Notes under the pieces: model-generated
Seen by the model: only the letters and a program-made list of their open reading frames with translations
What the model was told of the DNA's origin: nothing
Databases searched by the model: none
In this document: one piece after another, positions 60,927-64,000 of the stretch
How the letters are laid out: each line of letters begins with the position of its first letter
Numbering within the stretch: the stretch's first letter is position 1
Assembly: GCF_001936475.1 (NCBI RefSeq)
Contig: NZ_MSPQ01000001.1
Span: 806,001-870,000 of the forward strand
DNA: 64,000 nucleotides
DNA from: Algoriphagus marinus
GTDB lineage: Bacteria > Bacteroidota > Bacteroidia > Cytophagales > Cyclobacteriaceae
Reading direction: 5' to 3'
Program-made: the position numbers and the translations under genes

Positions 60927-62645
60927 TTAGTGCGAATCACGCTTCACTTCTGAACCTGAACTCCCCTGTAGGAAATCAAAATCCACTCCGTCATGTGCTT
61001 GATTTACTTTGTCTAAAAACAAATTCACATACCCTCGCTCATAAGGAAGTTGGGTTGGTTTGAATTCGGCCTTTCTTTTAGCCATTTCCTCTTCAGAGAT
61101 CAGGAGGTTTAGGCTTCTTTTTGGCACATCCAGCTCGATCATGTCTCCATTTTGTACAAAAGCCAATGGACCTCCGATGGCAGATTCCGGTGAAACGTGA
61201 AGAACGACTGTTCCATAGCCAGTACCACTCATTCTTCCATCTGAAATTCGGATAATATCCTTGATTCCTTTTTCCAATAATTTCTTCGGCAATCCCATGT
61301 TTCCCACTTCTGGCATTCCAGGGTAGCCTTTGGGGCCTACGTTTTTCATGACCATCACGCAGTTTTCATCAATGTCAAGCTCAGGAGAATCAATCAAAGC
61401 CTTGTACTCATCAATATTCTCAAAAACTACGGCTCTTCCCGTATGCGTGAGCAAATGTGGACTAGCAGCAGAAGGCTTCAATACTGCTCCATTTGGACAG
61501 AGGTTGCCTTTTAGTACTGCAATTCCAGATTCTGGTTTGATCGGATTTTCAAAAGTTCCAATCAGATTCCGATCATAGCATTCGGCTTTAGCAATATTTT
61601 CTCCGATGGTTTTTCCATTGGCGGTGATTGCGTCGGTATTGAGCTGCTTCTCGATTTCTTTCATCACGGCGGGTAAGCCACCTGCATAGAAAAGATCCTC
61701 TACCCAATGCTCTCCGGAAGGCTGCACATTAGCGATCAACGGGATTTTTGAAGAAAAATGATCGAAATCTGTCAAATCAAGCTCTACTCCAATTCGCTTT
61801 GCAATAGCAGTCAAGTGAAGGATAAAATTGGTTGAACCACCAAGCGCAGCATTAACCATGATGGCATTTTCAAAAGCCTTTCGAGTAAGTATTTTGGACA
61901 TTTTAAGGTCCTCATTTACCATTTCTACAATTCGCATTCCAGCCATATGGGCGAGTACTTTTCTTCTCGAGTCAGCTGCAGGGATGGTGGAGTTGTCCGG
62001 TAGGGCTAATCCAAGAGCTTCCACCATCGCAGCCATTGTAGAAGCAGTTCCCATTGGTGCGCAATGACCCACAGAACGGGACATGGCTGCTTCTGCTGCA
62101 ATAAAATCTTCTTGGGAGAGCTTTCCCATTTTGAATTCTTCGGCAAATCTCCAGACATCTGAAGTTCCGATTTTCTTGCCCTTGAATCTACCAACGAGCA
62201 TTGGTCCGCCAGAAACCACCAAAGCGGGAATATCCACCGAAGCAGCACCCATCACAAGTGAAGGTGTAGTCTTATCGCAACCACACATTAATATAACTCC
62301 ATCCATTGGATTGGCCCGAATACTTTCTTCCACATCCATGGAAGCGAGATTGCGGAATAGCATGGCTGTTGGCTTGATGGAACACTCTCCAAGTGACATG
62401 ACAGGAAACTCTAGAGGAAAACCTCCTGCTTCCCAAATCCCACGCTTCAGTGCTTCTGCCAAATCTCTAAAATGTGCATTGCATGGAGTGAGCTCGGACC
62501 AAGTATTGCAAATGCCAATCACTGGCTTGTCTCCCTCAAAGAGGTGATGGGGAAATCCTTGATTTTTCATCCAGGAGCGATAGATGAAACCATCTTTTCC
62601 TGTACGTCCGTACCACTCTTGGCTGCGAAGTTTCTTTTTGGTCAT
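60927..62645 (-). CDS. IlvD/Edd-family sugar-acid dehydratase (pentonate dehydratase-like)
   Basis: A 572-aa IlvD/Edd dehydratase. The cysteines that hold the Fe-S cluster are visible: C-N-T-W-S-E-L-T-P-C-N near residue 46, M-C-G-C-D-K-T-T-P near 115 and G-H-C-A-P-M-G-T-A-S near 185. Wording such as S-E-L-T-P-C-N-A-H-F-R-D-L-A-E is typical of the sugar-acid (arabinonate/xylonate) branch and not of the branched-chain amino acid enzyme. It removes water from an aldonate to give a 2-keto-3-deoxy acid. First gene of a four-gene operon with two SDRs and an ADC-fold protein. Confidence 0.9.
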   Translation of the reverse strand: MTKKKLRSQEWYGRTGKDGFIYRSWMKNQGFPHHLFEGDKPVIGICNTWSELTPCNAHFRDLAEALKRGIWEAGGFPLEFPVMSLGECSIKPTAMLFRNLASMDVEESIRANPMDGVILMCGCDKTTPSLVMGAASVDIPALVVSGGPMLVGRFKGKKIGTSDVWRFAEEFKMGKLSQEDFIAAEAAMSRSVGHCAPMGTASTMAAMVEALGLALPDNSTIPAADSRRKVLAHMAGMRIVEMVNEDLKMSKILTRKAFENAIMVNAALGGSTNFILHLTAIAKRIGVELDLTDFDHFSSKIPLIANVQPSGEHWVEDLFYAGGLPAVMKEIEKQLNTDAITANGKTIGENIAKAECYDRNLIGTFENPIKPESGIAVLKGNLCPNGAVLKPSAASPHLLTHTGRAVVFENIDEYKALIDSPELDIDENCVMVMKNVGPKGYPGMPEVGNMGLPKKLLEKGIKDIIRISDGRMSGTGYGTVVLHVSPESAIGGPLAFVQNGDMIELDVPKRSLNLLISEEEMAKRKAEFKPTQLPYERGYVNLFLDKVNQAHDGVDFDFLQGSSGSEVKRDSH

Positions 62646-62725
62646 GGGTTTGATGCTTGCTTGTTAAAGCGAGAATTTACCAAAAAAAATCGCAAGCCAA
62701 TAATCCAAAGTGAAGGGAGGGGTAA

Positions 62726-63703
62726 TTATTTCTCCAGAGAAAGCATTAGACTTTCTAATTCAGCCACATCTATTGTAAAGTCACTGATGATGGTGTCTGG
62801 AGAATCAGCATGATTTAAAGTATAATAGTAATTCAGTCCCATCGCTGAAGCCAAATTAAAGAAACATTGGTTTTTGCTATCCCCTTGATTTCGCAATTCG
62901 ATGACATGCTGCCCTTCTTGCATAAAAATCATATTGGTAAGAGCCGCTCCATGAAGTGAGATAAGGATTCGCGTTTCTGCCATTAGCTCAATTTGTTTCT
63001 TTAGGGGTAGTTTTTCTGCATAAACTATTTCAAATCCATGCTTGAGCATAAGAAGCTCCACATCCAATTCATTATGAGCTTTTCGTTTTTCAGCAAGTTT
63101 TCTACTGATATATACTTTTTGAAAAGGGTTTCTAGTGGGTTTTACACCGAATTTTGTGCGGGTAAGTCTAGTCAAAGGCTCATTGAAATTCGGGAAATTG
63201 GCAGTTCTGGGAGTTAGGACTAGTTTATCAACCCAAAGATTTTCGCTGGAGGAAAAATAACAAGGAATAATTCCAAGCAGGTCTAGTGATTCCCGGACAT
63301 AGGCAAGGTGTTTGAAAGAATCGTGGAGAATTATCCGATCAGAAGCACCGAATTCTTTTGCTTTCCAGATTCTGGGAAGGCAATCGGTCATCCAATGAAA
63401 ATAATTCGCACTCCATTCGTCTTTAATCCAGATTCCGTCTGGGATTTTTCGCCAACGTTTTAAAGCACAAGTGATGGTACGTTTTAATTTTGGAAGTAGA
63501 CCTAATTCATGAACATGGGTATATTCTGTGTAGAATTTAAGGTCTTTTAGAGAAAAAGCCGTGTCTTGAAAAATTACAGCTTTCTCTAAGATTGTCGTCG
63601 GAAGAACGAAAAAAGTGGCAGTACGTGCGTGTTCAAAGAGGAAATTATCCTCAGGTTTTAAGTTTACAGGAAGGCTCCTTTTGACGGTAATTTCTTCAAC
63701 CAA
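62726..63703 (-). CDS. glycosyltransferase family 61 (DUF563) protein
   Basis: A 325-aa GT61/DUF563 protein. Diagnostic blocks are S-A-N-Y-F-H-W-M-T-D-C-L-P-R near residue 100, V-Y-I-S-R-K near residue 197 and I-S-L-H-G-A-A-L-T-N-M-I-F near residue 253. No signal peptide is present, so it probably works on the cytoplasmic face, in polysaccharide or glycoprotein building. Donor and acceptor are unknown. It stands between the dehydratase operon and murA. Confidence 0.85.
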   Translation of the reverse strand: MVEEITVKRSLPVNLKPEDNFLFEHARTATFFVLPTTILEKAVIFQDTAFSLKDLKFYTEYTHVHELGLLPKLKRTITCALKRWRKIPDGIWIKDEWSANYFHWMTDCLPRIWKAKEFGASDRIILHDSFKHLAYVRESLDLLGIIPCYFSSSENLWVDKLVLTPRTANFPNFNEPLTRLTRTKFGVKPTRNPFQKVYISRKLAEKRKAHNELDVELLMLKHGFEIVYAEKLPLKKQIELMAETRILISLHGAALTNMIFMQEGQHVIELRNQGDSKNQCFFNLASAMGLNYYYTLNHADSPDTIISDFTIDVAELESLMLSLEK

Positions 63704-63740
63704 AATGGAATTTATTTAGTAGGAAATGAAGAAGAGGGTA

Positions 63741-63770
63741 AAAAAGCGGGTGTTTCAACCCGCTTTTGTT
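63741..63770 (-). terminator. rho-independent terminator of murA
   Basis: A stem AAGCGGGT / ACCCGCTT with a 6-base loop; on the minus strand it is followed by TTTTTTACCC. It lies directly after the murA stop codon (63773). Confidence 0.85.
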
Positions 63771-63772
63771 AA

Positions 63773-64000
63773 TTAAATTCGTTCGATGGATGCTCCCAAC
63801 TTATTCAATCGCTCATCTATATATTGATAGCCTCTATCGATTTGTTCGATGTTGTCAATAATTGAAGTACCATTAGCTGAAAGCGCAGCAATTAAAAGAG
63901 ATACTCCGGCACGGATGTCCGGTGAAGTCATTCGGATGCCGCGAAGTGGGTATTTTCGGTCCAAACCAATCACAGTGGCTCGATGTGGATCGCAGAGTAT
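63773..64000 (-). CDS. murA: UDP-N-acetylglucosamine 1-carboxyvinyltransferase MurA, C-terminal part
   Basis: The last 75 residues of MurA, with the 5' part beyond the right edge. The visible segment reads [10 protein letters not shown], then [15 protein letters not shown], and closes [15 protein letters not shown], all conserved in MurA. MurA transfers enolpyruvate from PEP to UDP-GlcNAc, the first committed step of peptidoglycan synthesis. The frame is complete to the window edge, with no disruption. Confidence 0.93.
   Translation of the reverse strand: MLCDPHRATVIGLDRKYPLRGIRMTSPDIRAGVSLLIAALSANGTSIIDNIEQIDRGYQYIDERLNKLGASIERI

Noticed and set aside
60927-62645. ilvD for branched-chain amino acid synthesis
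   Set aside because: The cysteine motifs and the flanking SDR and ADC genes fit the sugar-acid dehydratase branch; no ilv or leu genes are nearby.

Overview
The window looks like chromosome from a member of the Bacteroidota, most likely order Cytophagales, close to Cyclobacteriaceae/Algoriphagus. The reasons are the gliding genes gldA-gldF-gldG, Bacteroidetes-type -7 elements (TAnnTTTG), weak ribosome binding sites, many lipoproteins with loose lipoboxes, sulfatases and exported sugar enzymes, and moderate-to-low GC. The genus is an inference from gene content. I saw no tRNA, rRNA, prophage or CRISPR array.

Positions 1-8.1 kb: a truncated sugar transporter (SLC45/GPH-type MFS), two tandem ATP-grasp genes, then a compact five-gene minus-strand catabolic operon. 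The operon encodes a HUMPS-family decarboxylase/aldolase, a zinc-type dehydrogenase, an SDR, a sugar-phosphate isomerase-like protein and an SMP-30 lactonase. The transporter and the operon share an operator-like motif upstream, which suggests one regulon.

Positions 8.2-30.5 kb: mostly core genes. These are a PEGA-repeat protein, an M19 dipeptidase, an RsmI-like methyltransferase, an amidohydrolase, a DUF433/DUF5615 toxin-antitoxin-like pair, an esterase, pdxJ, a YqeY-CvpA pair, a likely pyrD-ftsK-lolA operon, duplicated M20 amidohydrolases, an SDR, a thioredoxin-like protein, the gldAFG operon and dnaN.

Positions 30.7-50.5 kb: hydrolases and glycan metabolism. Included are an exported amidohydrolase, an HtrA-like protease without a signal peptide, a beta-lactamase-fold serine hydrolase, an exported isomerase and a Gfo/Idh/MocA oxidoreductase, two formylglycine-type sulfatases, an exported alpha/beta hydrolase, a GH25 lysozyme, a GH13 amylase, a solitary DUF1016 nuclease and an M20 carboxypeptidase.

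Positions 50.5-52.1 kb: a REP-associated tyrosine transposase (RAYT/IS200-like) surrounded by several families of short palindromic repeats.

Positions 52.1-64 kb: a GMC oxidoreductase with its gluconate-dehydrogenase-subunit-3-like partner, a stress cluster (DUF1328, CsbD, coiled-coil lipoprotein, YihY), an exported Nif3-like protein, a sugar-acid operon (IlvD/Edd dehydratase, SDR, acetoacetate-decarboxylase-fold protein, SDR), a GT61 glycosyltransferase and the 3' end of murA.

Intergenic DNA carries several repeat classes: heptamer microrepeats just 3' of genes, long hairpins, elements with inverted ends reading CTCGCGG or CTCCCGC, and the RAYT-linked repeats.
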